A DNA stretch of 64,000 nt, from contig NZ_CP113060.1 of assembly GCF_026625725.1 (NCBI RefSeq), positions 2,114,001 through 2,178,000 on the forward strand, given 5' to 3'. The notes below the pieces were generated by a model. It had not been told where the DNA came from. It made no database searches and saw nothing but the letters and a program-made list of their open reading frames with translations. Within the stretch, counting starts at the first letter, position 1. Every line of letters begins with the position of its first letter. The DNA comes from Pseudomonas sp. SL4(2022). GTDB taxonomy: Bacteria; Pseudomonadota; Gammaproteobacteria; Pseudomonadales; Pseudomonadaceae. Below, one piece after another: positions 1 through 9,421 of this stretch. A program made the position numbers and the translations under genes.

Positions 1-717
1 ACTGGGTACGGTAAACCCCAGGAGTGCCGGGATGGCACCCAGCGCGTGGGTCAGGCTGACAAAGGTGTCGCTGCCCAACAGCGTCGTTTCCCAGACAAAT
101 CCGTAGCGCCGGGTGGCCAGCAAGGCCAGGGTGAGCAGCAGGGCGCTGAGCAGAGCGACCAGCCACAGTCCATGCACCAGCAGTCCCAGCAGCCAGCGGC
201 TGAGTCCCTGACGCTGCAACAGCAGCAGGAGTGCCGGGGCCAGTTGGGCGGCACGAGCATCGCGGGCCAGCTTTTCACTCAGCCACAGCCACAACCGGCC
301 CAGCACGCCGGGCTGTTTACCGGTCAGCAGCAGGTTCAGCAGCCAGGCACAGAGCAGCAGCAGATGAAGACCCAGCAAGCTGCCCACAGCCCAGAACACG
401 TTGATCGGGCGCTGGCCATCGCCCAGTGCACTCAGCGCCAAGCCCGCTCCGCTGAGCAGGGCCAGCAGTACCAGCAGGCCGAGGGCCATGCGCGCCCCTT
501 GCAGCCAGTGCTGTTGGGCCTGCAGCTGGCCATCACGGTTGGCCAGCCACAGGGCGCGTGCTTCAATGCGTTCAGGCAGGCCGCTGGCCGCACGTTGGGC
601 CTGGCGGTTGGCTTCGCCGTCTTCCAGTGGGCCGGCATGTTCTTCACGCAGGCGCAGGGCTTCGCACAGCCACAGGCGCTGCAGGCGGTTGCGCGTCGGG
701 TTTTCGAGTGGACTCAC
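1..717 (-). CDS. DUF2868 domain membrane protein (3' end cut by window edge)
   Basis: An open frame of 239 codons runs leftward off the window. It has no stop inside the window. The GTG start at 715-717 is preceded by GGAAG at suitable spacing. The first 65 or so residues are charged and soluble; hydrophobic segments follow around residues 72-92, 100-122 and 165-195. The sequence matches my memory of the DUF2868 family. In pseudomonads this family usually sits just upstream of a DUF3482 GTPase-like gene, which would lie outside the window. The function is unknown. Identification is by recalled family resemblance; the frame itself is clear. Confidence 0.8.
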   Translation of the reverse strand, partial: MSPLENPTRNRLQRLWLCEALRLREEHAGPLEDGEANRQAQRAASGLPERIEARALWLANRDGQLQAQQHWLQGARMALGLLVLLALLSGAGLALSALGDGQRPINVFWAVGSLLGLHLLLLCAWLLNLLLTGKQPGVLGRLWLWLSEKLARDARAAQLAPALLLLLQRQGLSRWLLGLLVHGLWLVALLSALLLTLALLATRRYGFVWETTLLGSDTFVSLTHALGAIPALLGFTVPS

Positions 718-855
718 ACGGGCTTCCAGAAACGAAGGGAAAACACAGCATAACTCCAGCGACCTATGCGTGGGCGTGTCCTGCATCTCTGCGCCCAGCT
801 AGTTTGATCGACAGGTGTGTAACGCTGATTCGGCCCAATTGGAGAGTCTGTCTTC

Positions 856-1331
856 TTGACGTTACCGAACCTGAGGTGGGTCAATCAGGACTCACCCTAC
901 TTGCGTCAATACTTTCAGGGCACGCGTGGCCTTCGCTTTGCCAGCGAACTGGAGGCGGTCTTCAAGCGTTATTAGATCACTGTGCACCTGCGGTGGATTG
1001 CGCGGGTGATTGGCGAGCGGGCCAAACGGCCACTGGGTTGTCTGGCGCGCTATGGCGGTGAGGTGTTTGTCGGCCTCTGGTATGGGGTGGGTGAGGCTCA
1101 GATGTTGGCGATTCAGCAGGATATCCGTCAGACCATTGAGGCCCTCGGCTTGCCCCATGATTTTCCGCGACTGCCCGTGTCGTGACGCTGAGTATCGGTG
1201 TGGTCTATCTCCAGCCACGGCCGCCGCAAACCTTGGCTGAGGCCTTGCGTCTGGCGGATGCGGCGCTCTACCTGGCCAAGGCACAGGGGCGCAACCGCGT
1301 ACTCAGCCAGATTCTGGATGCACAGGTTTGA
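856..1331 (+). pseudogene. Decayed diguanylate cyclase (GGDEF) remnant
   Basis: Three blocks of a membrane-anchored diguanylate cyclase remain. Codons from about 856 to 972 give a stretch ending in SELEAVFKRY. An in-frame TAG at 973-975 follows. The same frame then continues into CLARYGGEVF, a degenerate form of the RYGGEEF catalytic loop. A one-base shift near 1160-1180 is needed to reach the C-terminal block (VTLSIGVV, then ADAALYLAKAQGRNR), which ends at TGA 1329-1331. The membrane region and first half of GGDEF are missing, so the remnant has a nonsense codon, a large internal deletion and a frameshift. It should make no cyclic-di-GMP. Confidence 0.85.
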
Positions 1332-1349
1332 AGCCGTACAAGGCTTCAA
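1328..1349. terminator. Hairpin at the end of the GGDEF remnant
   Basis: A perfect 8-bp stem (TTGAAGCC / GGCTTCAA, 6-nt loop) overlaps the stop codon of the decayed cyclase gene and lies just upstream of folA. There is no strong T tract, so it is only a possible terminator left from the ancestral gene. Confidence 0.45.
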
Positions 1350-1380
1350 TCATTAGCTCAGAGCCGGTATTCTCGCGCCT

Positions 1381-1893
1381 ATGAACATTTCCCTGCCTCT
1401 CTGCATGATCGCTGCCCTGGCGGAAAACCGCGTGATCGGCCGCGATAACCAACTGCCCTGGCATCTGCCGGCGGACCTCAAGCATTTCAAGGCGCTGACC
1501 TTGGGCAAGCCGATCATCATGGGTCGCAAGACCTGGGATTCCCTCGGCCGGCCCTTGCCGGGCCGACTCAATCTGGTGGTCAGCCGCCAGCCCGGTTTAC
1601 AGTTGGAGGGCGCGGAAGTCTTCGCCAGCCTCGATGCCGCGCTCGAACGTGCCGAAGCCTGGGCGCGCGAAGAAGATGCCGAAGAGCTGATGCTGATCGG
1701 CGGTGCGCAGTTGTACGAATTGGGCCTGGCTCAAGCCAAGCGCCTGTACCTGACCCGCGTCGGCATCAGCCCCCAGGGCGATGCCTACTTTCCTGAACTG
1801 GCGAAGGATGACTGGCACCTGTCTTCTGCCATCGAACACACGGAAGGGCTGGGAACGCCCGGCTATGTGTTTGAGGTGTGGGATCGCAAATAG
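1381..1893 (+). CDS. folA: Dihydrofolate reductase
   Basis: The 170-residue product reduces dihydrofolate to tetrahydrofolate with NADPH in the cytosol, feeding one-carbon metabolism; it is the trimethoprim target. The N-terminal IAALAENRVIGRDNQLPWHLP block carries the substrate-binding loop, and the acidic residue expected in LPADLKHF is present. The cofactor motifs GRKTWDSLGRPLPGR and MLIGGAQLY are intact. The length is normal for bacterial DHFR. It is followed directly by a small terminator and appears to be transcribed alone. No oddity was seen. Confidence 0.97.
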   Translation: MNISLPLCMIAALAENRVIGRDNQLPWHLPADLKHFKALTLGKPIIMGRKTWDSLGRPLPGRLNLVVSRQPGLQLEGAEVFASLDAALERAEAWAREEDAEELMLIGGAQLYELGLAQAKRLYLTRVGISPQGDAYFPELAKDDWHLSSAIEHTEGLGTPGYVFEVWDRK

Positions 1894-1914
1894 CCCGTTC
1901 GGGCTGAGTTTTTC
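1892..1914 (+). terminator. Rho-independent terminator of folA
   Basis: A 6-bp stem (AGCCCG / CGGGCT, TT loop) begins at the folA stop codon and is followed by GAG and five T residues. Confidence 0.7.
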
Positions 1915-2060
1915 CGCGCTGCATTGATCTCCGCCAGGGTGGGCGGAGGTAGGGTGTGCCACGCTGCGCATCGTTGTTGTGTAGCGTTAACCCGCGCCAG
2001 GTGATCCCTTGCTGGTCGCTACGCTGTCTATTGCCGTTTGCTCTCTACAGGTTGTTCCCC

Positions 2061-2708
2061 ATGCATGACGCTGATGCCGATCACGCCGAGCCGGATCGTA
2101 TTGCCGCGATCTTTATTCGTCATCCACTCTGGGAGGACGGCCTGGCGCTGTTGCTGGGCACCGCCATGGTGGCGCTGGGGATTACTTTTTACAGTCAGGC
2201 CGGGCTGCTGACTGGCGGTACGGTCGGGTTGGCCTTCCTGCTCAAGTACCTGCTTGGCTGGCCCTTTGGTGTGGTGTTCTATCTGATCAACCTACCGTTC
2301 TACGCCCTGGCCATCTGGCGCATGGGCTGGCCGTTCACCCTGCGTACCTTCTGTGCGGTGGGGATGGTCTCGCTGCTGGCTGAGTTGACGCCGCAGTGGA
2401 TTGGTTTTACTCACCTGAACGTGGTGTATGCCGCGCTATTCGGTGGTTTTGCCATGGGTCTGGGCTTGCTGATGCTGTTCCGCCACCGCGCCAGCCTGGG
2501 TGGGGTGAACATCCTGGCGCTGTACCTGCAGGAGCGTTTTGGCCTGCGCGCCGGCAAGGTGCAGATGGCTATCGATATCCTGATTGTGTTGGGCGCCGTG
2601 CTGATTGTGCCGTTGGACAAGGTGGCGCTGTCGATCCTCGGCGCGCTGGCGCTGAATATGGTGCTGGCGATCAACCACCGCGCCGGGCGCTACATGGGGG
2701 TCAGTTAA
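2061..2708 (+). CDS. YitT family membrane protein
   Basis: A 215-residue integral inner-membrane protein with about five hydrophobic helices, starting near residue 30 after a soluble acidic N-terminus. I chose ATG 2061 (MHDADADHAEP) over the longer frame opening at 1956, because the extra N-terminus reads as translated leader and the upstream copy has no ribosome site. The pattern of short loops and the GGVNILALYLQERFG segment fit the YitT/DUF161 family of putative permeases. The substrate is unknown. The PAO1 gene at this position is also annotated as a permease-like protein. It ends just before a bidirectional terminator. Confidence 0.8.
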   Translation: MHDADADHAEPDRIAAIFIRHPLWEDGLALLLGTAMVALGITFYSQAGLLTGGTVGLAFLLKYLLGWPFGVVFYLINLPFYALAIWRMGWPFTLRTFCAVGMVSLLAELTPQWIGFTHLNVVYAALFGGFAMGLGLLMLFRHRASLGGVNILALYLQERFGLRAGKVQMAIDILIVLGAVLIVPLDKVALSILGALALNMVLAINHRAGRYMGVS

Positions 2709-2712
2709 CAAC

Positions 2713-2743
2713 AAAAAAGCCCGACACTGAGCCGGGCTTTTGC
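2713..2743. terminator. Bidirectional rho-independent terminator
   Basis: A 9-bp stem (AAAAGCCCG / CGGGCTTTT, 9-nt loop) lies between the YitT gene and the leftward kinase/ilvD-remnant unit. The T run is stronger on the minus strand, so it can stop transcription arriving from both sides. Confidence 0.85.
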
Positions 2744-2759
2744 GTGCTGTGCGCTGTTT

Positions 2760-3103
2760 TACGGCACCCGTTTTTAGCAGTGCCTTGTCACGTGCCGCAC
2801 CCTTGTCGGCGCTGGTGACGAGCAGGGCGTAGGCCTTGAGTGCCGTGGTGACTTTGCGCGACGCACTTCCACCGGCATCCAGCCTATCTTGTCCGCAGCC
2901 AGCTCTTCATCGCTGATCAGCAGGTTGATTGAGCGCTCGTGGATGTTGATCAGGATCTTGTCGCCTTCGCGCACTCGGCCCAGGGCTTCCATCAGGCAGT
3001 TCATCGAGTTGGCAGTGAACATGCCGGAGCAGCTGCCGCAGGTCGGGCAGGCGCAGCGCGCATAGTCGGCGACTTTCTCGTTGGAGGCCATGCTGCCGGT
3101 GAT
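2760..3103 (-). pseudogene. Decayed second copy of ilvD (dihydroxy-acid dehydratase)
   Basis: Only two pieces of an IlvD are left, in the same orientation as the intact gene at 7293-9140. The first is the iron-sulfur region ([20 protein letters not shown]). It is joined directly to the C-terminal part ([20 protein letters not shown]). Roughly 330 codons that separate them in the intact gene are missing. A frameshift after [10 protein letters not shown] removes the true C-terminus, which can still be read in another frame ([10 protein letters not shown], then TSADKG). Nucleotide and residue differences from the intact gene are numerous, so this is either an old duplicate or a foreign xenolog, not a recent copy. 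It abuts the 3' end of the kinase gene. Confidence 0.88.
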
Positions 3104-3141
3104 CTGGCTTTGCAGGCTGTGGCCCGGCGCATGCCTATCAG

Positions 3142-6100
3142 CTATGGCAATGGCGCTGACAGTGACTCAGATGCTGGCTCTGCAGGCGCCGCAGTAATGT
3201 TCCGGCAGGCTTCTAGAGCAGCGTGGACGGTACGTTTGATGTCGTCATGCAGGTCTTGAGCGGCCATGCGCAACGCGCTAATGGATTCCACGCCAGCGCC
3301 GGCCTTGATGCGCAGTTCCAAGGCCGCCGCGTGCTGGCTGAGAGCATCCATACCGAGTGTTCCTGAGCTGCCCTTGAGGCTGTGCACCATGCGTTGGGCG
3401 GTGCTCCAGTCGTCGTGGTCGAGGGCCTGGAGCAGCTCGTCGGCAAAGCTCAGAGCATGGCGCTGAAACTCTTCCAGCAAATACAGCATGGTGGAATGCC
3501 CCAGTTGTTCGGCCAGCAGCAGGCCCCGTTGGTCAGCGTGGTCGATGATGCTCCGGTCCGGCTCCTCGGCGGCCGGTAGCGCGCTGGCTGGCGAGAGGCT
3601 GGCGGGCAGGTGGCGCTGTAGGCACTCGATCAGGGTATCTCGCACGATCGGTTTGCTGAGGAAGTCATCCATGCCCGCGGCCTGGCAGCGCTGACGAATT
3701 TCTTCATAGGCATTGGCCGTCAGTGCAATGATTGGTGTACGGCGCTTGCCCTGTTGCTGCTCCCAGGCGCGGATAGCCTGAGTGGCGGCAAAGCCGTCAA
3801 GCACCGGCATGAGGCAATCCATCAGGATCAGGTCGTAATCGTGCTGCTGTGTGGCTTCAACGCCGAGTTGGCCATTGTCGGCAAAACTCAAGCGCAGGCC
3901 GAAGGGCATGAGCATGGCTTTGAGCACGGTTTGGTTGACGGCGGTGTCCTCGACCACCAGCACGTGGCCGTGTAACTGGTTTTGCTGGCGTGCGGTGCTG
4001 GCTGTTTGTGGGCTGCTGTGCGGCGCGCCGCGGAGGGCCAATTGCACCGCTGCACGCAACTGCTCCTGAGCCAGTGGCCGATTCAGGCGGGTGGGATCGT
4101 TGCTTTGCGCGGTGTTTGCGGCCTGATCACACAGCCACAGGCGTCGTGGGTTGGCGGTTGCTGGCAATGGCTCGCTGAAACTGTCGCAGACCAGCAGTAA
4201 GTCATGTGCCGGCAACGCTTGCGTGAGGTCGTAGCGTTGCTCTACGCGGTAGCCCAAGGGGGCCAGTGCGGCCTGGACGATGGCCAGGTTGAGAGGCTGG
4301 GGATCGAGCAGCAGCAGCTGTTTATCGCTTTGCAGCACGGCTGCCGTGTGGGTGGTAGGTGCCGAGTTGCGCAGTGTGAGATTAAAGCTGAAGCAACTGC
4401 CTTGCTCAGGTTGGCTGCTGACGCTGATGTCGCCCTGCATCAGAAACAGCAACTTGCGGCTGATCGACAGGCCGAGGCCGCTGCCGCCAAACGAGCGGGT
4501 GGTGGATGAGTCTGCCTGGGTAAAGGGCCTGAACAGCTTGGCTTGCTGCTCGGGCGTCATGCCGATGCCCGTGTCGCGGATATGCAGGCAGTAGTGGGTT
4601 TGCCCATTAGGGCGCGGGCTTGCGCTGAGGTGTAGGTGAACGTGCCCCTGGGGGGTGAATTTGATCGCGTTGTTGACCAGGTTGAGGATGATCTGCCGCA
4701 GGCGCAAAGGGTCACCGAGAATCTGCAATGGCACGTCGGGATCGATCAACAGCAGCAGTTGCAGGGGCTTTTTCTGCGCCTGGGGCTGCAGCAGCTTGAG
4801 TGCGTCGAGCAGGATGGCCTCCCAGTCGCAGGGCACCTGTTCGAGCTGCAGCATGCCCGCCTCGATTTTGGACAGGTCGAGAATGTCGTTGAGTAAACCC
4901 AGTAGCAGGTCGGCAGAGAGCTGCAGGGTGTGCACCAGCTCTTGCTGCTGGCTGGTCAGGGCGGTGTCGGCCAGTACTTGAGCCATGCCGATCAGGCCGT
5001 TCATGGGGGTGCGGATCTCGTGGCTCATGGTGGCGAGAAATTCGCTCTTGGCACGGTTGGCGTCTTCGGCTTCGCTGCGGGCGATCTCCAGCCCCCATTC
5101 GTACTGCTTGCGCGCTGAAATATCGCGCAGCATGCCGACAAAGGCCTTCTGTCCGTCAATCTGCAAGGGCGATACGGACAGCTCCAGGGCAAACTCCTCG
5201 CCATTCTGGCGTAGGCCGAACAGGTCGCGGGTTTTGTTGATGATGCGCGGTGCATGCAGGGCGGAGTGGCTTAGGTAGCCATCATGGGCTTGGCGAAAGC
5301 GTTGTGGCAGGAGCATGTCGATCTCGTGGCCGAGCATTTCGCCAGCCAGGTAGCCAAACAACTGCTCTGCGGCTGGGTTGACGCTACGGATGGTGCCGTC
5401 AGCGGTCAGGGTGATGATTGCTTCGCTGCTATTGCTGATGATGGCGCGCGACAGCTCTTCACTTTTGCGCAGCTGTTCGGCCGCCTCGGCGGCCTGCTGG
5501 TGGTGATTGAGTTCGCGCCGTAATTGGCGGCGCAGGGTGCTGGCGAGCAGGCCAAATTCGCCGGATTTGATCTGCCCCAGGTTGTTCAGCACGCTTTGTG
5601 AGTCGCTGGCGGAGATGCCTTTTAGCAGGGCGTTCAGTGGTTGCAGTACCAGATGCCGCAGGAGCAGGGCCAGGGCGCCGAGCATCAGGGCGGTGGCGAG
5701 CATCAGCCAGGCGGTTTGCTGAATGATTTCACGGTTCAACTGACGGTTCAGGCTGGTGATGTCCAGGCCCAGATAGATGGCCCCTTGGGTGCGCACCTGG
5801 CCATTCAGCTGGCTGTTGGTCAGGAGTATTGGGCTGGAGTAGTCGTAGTGGGTACCAATCGCGAAGTGACGTATCGGAGTGCGCGTGCTCAGCACGTGGG
5901 TGAGTATTTCGCGGCTCTCCTCTTGTGCCGGCAGTTGATCAAGGCGCATGCCTTGATGGGCCCCCTTGGTGCTGGCAATGATTTGCGCCGGCTGGCCGGC
6001 GACCACCAGGAGTTCGTGCACGCCGTTTTCGGCGCCCAAGGCCATCACCACACGGCGCAGGTCGCTGATGTGGCTGACGGTCTCGGCGGTCATCTGCACG

Positions 6101-6255
6101 CTGGCAATAAAGGTCTGGGCGCGTTCTTCCAGGCGATTTTGCAGTTGCACCTGGCTGCTTTGCCAGGACAGCAGCAAGATAACCAGCCCGGAGAGCAGCC
6201 AGAGCAGGCCCAGGGGCAGCATGATGCGGCCGTTGAGTGACAGGCGTTGCCACAT
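3142..6255 (-). CDS. Hybrid sensor histidine kinase with PAS, receiver and HPt domains
   Basis: A 1037-residue inner-membrane phosphorelay kinase. Helices at about 12-30 and 181-200 bracket a periplasmic sensor region of about 150 residues. Then come a linker, a PAS domain (about 270-385) and the H box [12 protein letters not shown] with H412. The ATPase domain has the N box [13 protein letters not shown] near 525 and the G box FGGSGLGLS near 590. A degenerate receiver-like segment (about 645-740) lacks a clear phospho-acceptor. A complete receiver has D813 (LILMDCLMP), and a C-terminal HPt has H958 ([13 protein letters not shown]). The order is that of BarA/ArcB-type tripartite kinases. ATG lies one base after the stop of the upstream solute-binding lipoprotein, so the two are co-translated. 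No response regulator with an output domain is adjacent. Confidence 0.95.
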   Translation of the reverse strand: MWQRLSLNGRIMLPLGLLWLLSGLVILLLSWQSSQVQLQNRLEERAQTFIASVQMTAETVSHISDLRRVVMALGAENGVHELLVVAGQPAQIIASTKGAHQGMRLDQLPAQEESREILTHVLSTRTPIRHFAIGTHYDYSSPILLTNSQLNGQVRTQGAIYLGLDITSLNRQLNREIIQQTAWLMLATALMLGALALLLRHLVLQPLNALLKGISASDSQSVLNNLGQIKSGEFGLLASTLRRQLRRELNHHQQAAEAAEQLRKSEELSRAIISNSSEAIITLTADGTIRSVNPAAEQLFGYLAGEMLGHEIDMLLPQRFRQAHDGYLSHSALHAPRIINKTRDLFGLRQNGEEFALELSVSPLQIDGQKAFVGMLRDISARKQYEWGLEIARSEAEDANRAKSEFLATMSHEIRTPMNGLIGMAQVLADTALTSQQQELVHTLQLSADLLLGLLNDILDLSKIEAGMLQLEQVPCDWEAILLDALKLLQPQAQKKPLQLLLLIDPDVPLQILGDPLRLRQIILNLVNNAIKFTPQGHVHLHLSASPRPNGQTHYCLHIRDTGIGMTPEQQAKLFRPFTQADSSTTRSFGGSGLGLSISRKLLFLMQGDISVSSQPEQGSCFSFNLTLRNSAPTTHTAAVLQSDKQLLLLDPQPLNLAIVQAALAPLGYRVEQRYDLTQALPAHDLLLVCDSFSEPLPATANPRRLWLCDQAANTAQSNDPTRLNRPLAQEQLRAAVQLALRGAPHSSPQTASTARQQNQLHGHVLVVEDTAVNQTVLKAMLMPFGLRLSFADNGQLGVEATQQHDYDLILMDCLMPVLDGFAATQAIRAWEQQQGKRRTPIIALTANAYEEIRQRCQAAGMDDFLSKPIVRDTLIECLQRHLPASLSPASALPAAEEPDRSIIDHADQRGLLLAEQLGHSTMLYLLEEFQRHALSFADELLQALDHDDWSTAQRMVHSLKGSSGTLGMDALSQHAAALELRIKAGAGVESISALRMAAQDLHDDIKRTVHAALEACRNITAAPAEPASESLSAPLP

Positions 6256-6256
6256 G

Positions 6257-7192
6257 TCAGGGGGCTACCAGGGCGTCGAGGTCGGTGGGTTGCGTCAGCT
6301 CCTGGCTGTGCAGCAGTACCCGCTGGATATGTTGCAGCGAGTGCAGCAGGCGCTGTTCGGCACCGAAGTAGGCTATCTGGTCGGCGGCGCTTAGCAGCTT
6401 CAGGTCGTTTTCCACGGCGGCGCGGAAGTCTTCCGGGCTGATCCCTTCGCGTGCGGCCATGATTGCGTAGGCCTGTTCGGGATGTTGGCGGGTGTAGTGG
6501 TGGGCGGCCTCCAGGGCGCGCAGCATGGCCTGCACGTCGGCCTTGCGCGTGGCCAGTACGCTGGCATCGACGGCAACGATGTCGAGGATTTCTCCGGGAA
6601 TTTCCCGGGTGCTGAAAATCTTCTGAAACTGCGGCTGCTTGAGTATCTCCAGGGTAAAGGGCGGGTAGGTCACTACGGCGTCGACGCGGCCTTGCTGCAG
6701 GGCTTCGAGCATCTGCCCTTGCGGCACGCTGGTCAGGGTTACCTGGGCGAGGTCGAGGCCCTGCTGCTCGAGCGCGCGGGCCAGGATCACGGTATTGAGG
6801 GTGCCGGGTTCGACAGCCACGCGCAGGCCAACCAGTTGCCGGACGTTGTCGATGCCGGGTCTTGCAATCAGCATGTCGCCGCCGTTGGAGTAGTCCGTCA
6901 CATGCACCACCTGTGGGTGGCGCTGGCTCTGTTCGCGGGCCACCAAAACCTCTACCAGCGTGCCGCCAAAGCCATCGGCCTGGCCGCGTTCGTAGGCGCG
7001 CCGGGCATCGTTGAGGGAGTCGAACTGGAGAATCTTGACGCCGACCCCTTCGGCCTCGAACAGCTGCTGTTGTTCGGCCAGGTAGAGAAACTCGTGGCCG
7101 GGCCAGGGGTTGATGGCGATGCGCAGCGGCGGCTTGGGCTCCGAGCAGGCGGCGAGCAGAAGCAGGGCGGCGAGCAGCAGGTATCTGGCCAT
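6257..7192 (-). CDS. NMT1/NrtA-type solute-binding lipoprotein, partner of the hybrid kinase
   Basis: A 311-residue periplasmic binding protein. A lipoprotein signal ends in LLLAAC (Cys16), so it should be anchored to a membrane. The rest is a type II periplasmic-binding fold of the NMT1/SsuA/TauA/NrtA group (INPWPGHEFLYLAEQQ near the start, then VGLRVAVEPGT and GRVDAVVTYPPF). These proteins bind small nitrogen- or sulfur-containing ligands; the ligand here is unknown. No permease or ATPase gene is adjacent. Instead the stop is one base from the start of a hybrid histidine kinase with a periplasmic sensor region. I infer a ligand-sensing role rather than, or in addition to, transport. Confidence 0.88.
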   Translation of the reverse strand: MARYLLLAALLLLAACSEPKPPLRIAINPWPGHEFLYLAEQQQLFEAEGVGVKILQFDSLNDARRAYERGQADGFGGTLVEVLVAREQSQRHPQVVHVTDYSNGGDMLIARPGIDNVRQLVGLRVAVEPGTLNTVILARALEQQGLDLAQVTLTSVPQGQMLEALQQGRVDAVVTYPPFTLEILKQPQFQKIFSTREIPGEILDIVAVDASVLATRKADVQAMLRALEAAHHYTRQHPEQAYAIMAAREGISPEDFRAAVENDLKLLSAADQIAYFGAEQRLLHSLQHIQRVLLHSQELTQPTDLDALVAP

Positions 7193-7243
7193 GGCTGTTC
7201 TCGGTAGGCGGGCTCTCTCACTATAGACGGTGTTCTTTCAGGC

Positions 7244-7271
7244 AAAAAAAAAGCCCAGCACGGAGCTGGGC
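7244..7271 (-). terminator. Rho-independent terminator of ilvD
   Basis: On the minus strand a perfect 7-bp stem (GCCCAGC / GCTGGGC, 5-nt loop) is followed by nine T residues, about 20 bases after the ilvD stop. It separates ilvD from the lipoprotein-kinase unit, whose promoter must lie in the 50 bases left before 7192. Confidence 0.92.
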
Positions 7272-7292
7272 CTGGATGTTGCGGTGGTGTGA

Positions 7293-9140
7293 TCAGTCAA
7301 CCAAACGATCCAGTAACGCCTTGTCGCGCACGGCGCCCTTGTCGGCGCTGGTGGCGAGCAGGGCGTAGGCCTTCAGTGCGGTGGTGACCTTGCGTGGACG
7401 CTTCTCTACCGGCTTCCAGCCTTTGGCGTCTTGCTCGGTGCGGCGCGTGGCCAGGTCCTCGTCGCTGATCAGCAGGTTGATTGAGCGGTTCGGAATGTCG
7501 ATCAGCACTTTGTCGCCATCCTGCACCAGGCCGATGGCGCCGCCAGCAGCGGCTTCCGGCGAGGCATGGCCGATGGACAGGCCCGAGGTGCCGCCGGAGA
7601 AACGCCCGTCGGTGAGCAGGGCGCAGGCTTTGCCCAGGCCTTTGGACTTCAGGTACGAGGTTGGGTAGAGCATTTCCTGCATACCCGGGCCGCCTTTCGG
7701 GCCTTCGTAACGGATGATGACGATGTCACCAGCCTGCACTTCGTCGGCGAGGATGCCGCGCACGGCGCTGTCCTGGCTCTCGAAGATTTTCGCGGTGCCT
7801 TCGAAGACGTGGATCGACTCATCCACACCGGCGGTTTTAACCACGCAGCCATCGACGGCGATATTGCCGTAGAGCACGGCCAGGCCGCCTTCTTGCGAAT
7901 ACGCATGCTCGACGCTGCGGATGCAGCCGTTTTCACGGTCGTCATCCACGGTGTCCCAGCGGGTGCTCTGGCTGAACGCGGTCTGCGTTGGGATGCCGGC
8001 CGGGCCCGCGCGGAAGAACGTGTGCACGGCTTCATCGTCGGTCTGGGTGATGTCCCATTGGGCGATGGCTTCGGCCATGGTTTTGCTGTGTACGGTCGGC
8101 AGGTCGGTGTGCAGCAGGCCGCCACGGGCCAGGGAACCGAGGATGCTGAAGATGCCACCGGCGCGGTGCACGTCTTCCATGTGGTACTTCTGGATGTTTG
8201 GCGCGACCTTGCACAGTTGCGGCACTTTGCGTGACAGGCGGTCGATGTCGCGCAGGTCGAAATCGACTTCGCCTTCCTGGGCGGCGGCCAGCAGGTGCAG
8301 GATGGTGTTGGTTGAACCACCCATGGCGATGTCCAGGGTCATGGCGTTCTCGAACGCCTTGAAGTTGGCGATGTTGCGCGGCAGCACCGAGGCGTCGCCC
8401 TCACCGTAGTAGCGTTTGCACAGCTCGACGGCGGTGCGGCCGGCTTGCAGGAACAGCTGCTTGCGGTCGCTGTGGGTGGCCAGTGTTGAGCCGTTGCCCG
8501 GCAGGGCCAGGCCTAGGGCTTCCATCAGGCAGTTCATCGAGTTGGCGGTGAACATGCCGGAGCAGCTGCCGCAGGTCGGGCAGGCGCTGCGCTCGTACTC
8601 GGCTACTTTCTCATCGCTGGCGCTTTCGTCAGCGGCAATCACCATGGCATCAACCAGGTCCAGGCCGTGGCTGGCCAGCTTGGTCTTACCGGCTTCCATT
8701 GGGCCGCCGGAGACGAAGATCACCGGGATATTCAGGCGCAGCGATGCCAGCAGCATGCCGGGGGTGATCTTGTCGCAGTTACTGATGCAGACGATGGCGT
8801 CGGCGCAGTGGGCGTTGACCATGTACTCCACGGAGTCGGCGATGATCTCGCGGCTCGGCAGCGAATAGAGCATGCCGTCATGGCCCATGGCGATGCCGTC
8901 ATCGACCGCGATGGTGTTGAATTCCTTGGCCACGCCGCCGTGCTTTTCAATCTCGCGGGCAACCAGCTGGCCCATGTCCTTCAGGTGCACATGGCCGGGC
9001 ACGAACTGGGTGAAGGAGTTGGCGATGGCGATGATTGGCTTCTTGAAGTCTTCGTCCTTCATCCCGGTGGCACGCCACAAGGCACGAGCGCCGGCCATAT
9101 TGCGGCCGTGGGTGGAGGTCTTCGAGCGGTAATCAGGCAT
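7293..9140 (-). CDS. ilvD: Dihydroxy-acid dehydratase
   Basis: The 615-residue enzyme dehydrates 2,3-dihydroxy-3-methylbutanoate and 2,3-dihydroxy-3-methylpentanoate, the third common step of valine, leucine and isoleucine synthesis. Cysteines for the iron-sulfur cluster are visible in [12 protein letters not shown] and [12 protein letters not shown]; the C-terminal [20 protein letters not shown] motif is intact. The length matches the long IlvD class. It is transcribed alone. The 281-base gap upstream (9141-9421) must hold its promoter; I saw no leader peptide or clear attenuator there. A decayed paralog lies 4 kb away on the same strand. Confidence 0.97.
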   Translation of the reverse strand: MPDYRSKTSTHGRNMAGARALWRATGMKDEDFKKPIIAIANSFTQFVPGHVHLKDMGQLVAREIEKHGGVAKEFNTIAVDDGIAMGHDGMLYSLPSREIIADSVEYMVNAHCADAIVCISNCDKITPGMLLASLRLNIPVIFVSGGPMEAGKTKLASHGLDLVDAMVIAADESASDEKVAEYERSACPTCGSCSGMFTANSMNCLMEALGLALPGNGSTLATHSDRKQLFLQAGRTAVELCKRYYGEGDASVLPRNIANFKAFENAMTLDIAMGGSTNTILHLLAAAQEGEVDFDLRDIDRLSRKVPQLCKVAPNIQKYHMEDVHRAGGIFSILGSLARGGLLHTDLPTVHSKTMAEAIAQWDITQTDDEAVHTFFRAGPAGIPTQTAFSQSTRWDTVDDDRENGCIRSVEHAYSQEGGLAVLYGNIAVDGCVVKTAGVDESIHVFEGTAKIFESQDSAVRGILADEVQAGDIVIIRYEGPKGGPGMQEMLYPTSYLKSKGLGKACALLTDGRFSGGTSGLSIGHASPEAAAGGAIGLVQDGDKVLIDIPNRSINLLISDEDLATRRTEQDAKGWKPVEKRPRKVTTALKAYALLATSADKGAVRDKALLDRLVD

Positions 9141-9421
9141 GGTGATAAATCCTGCAAAGGCTATTCAGGTCACGCGTGCACAGGCGAGGGTGCTGTGCGG
9201 GCAACGGGCTGTTGGTGCGTATGTTGAGCCGGCTTCAGGCCCAAGGCAAACGCAAGTGCGCATTTACCGGGCCGGGGCGCTGCCTGGCGCGGGGTCGGCG
9301 CTGGCGTGGCTGGGCTACAAGGTCCGCCTGGATAGGGCAGGAGAGCGCTGATTCTAATCCCTTGGCGCGCTCGCAAGGAAGGCCGGTGCGCTCAGCGGCG
9401 AGCGCGGTTCGGCCGGGTGCG

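Noticed and set aside
2760..3103. The ilvD remnant as a mobile-element scar
   Set aside because: No transposase, terminal repeats or target duplication were seen around the remnant or the kinase unit.
9141..9421. A gene or attenuator upstream of ilvD
   Set aside because: Only short frames without ribosome sites and no leader peptide rich in Val, Leu or Ile codons.
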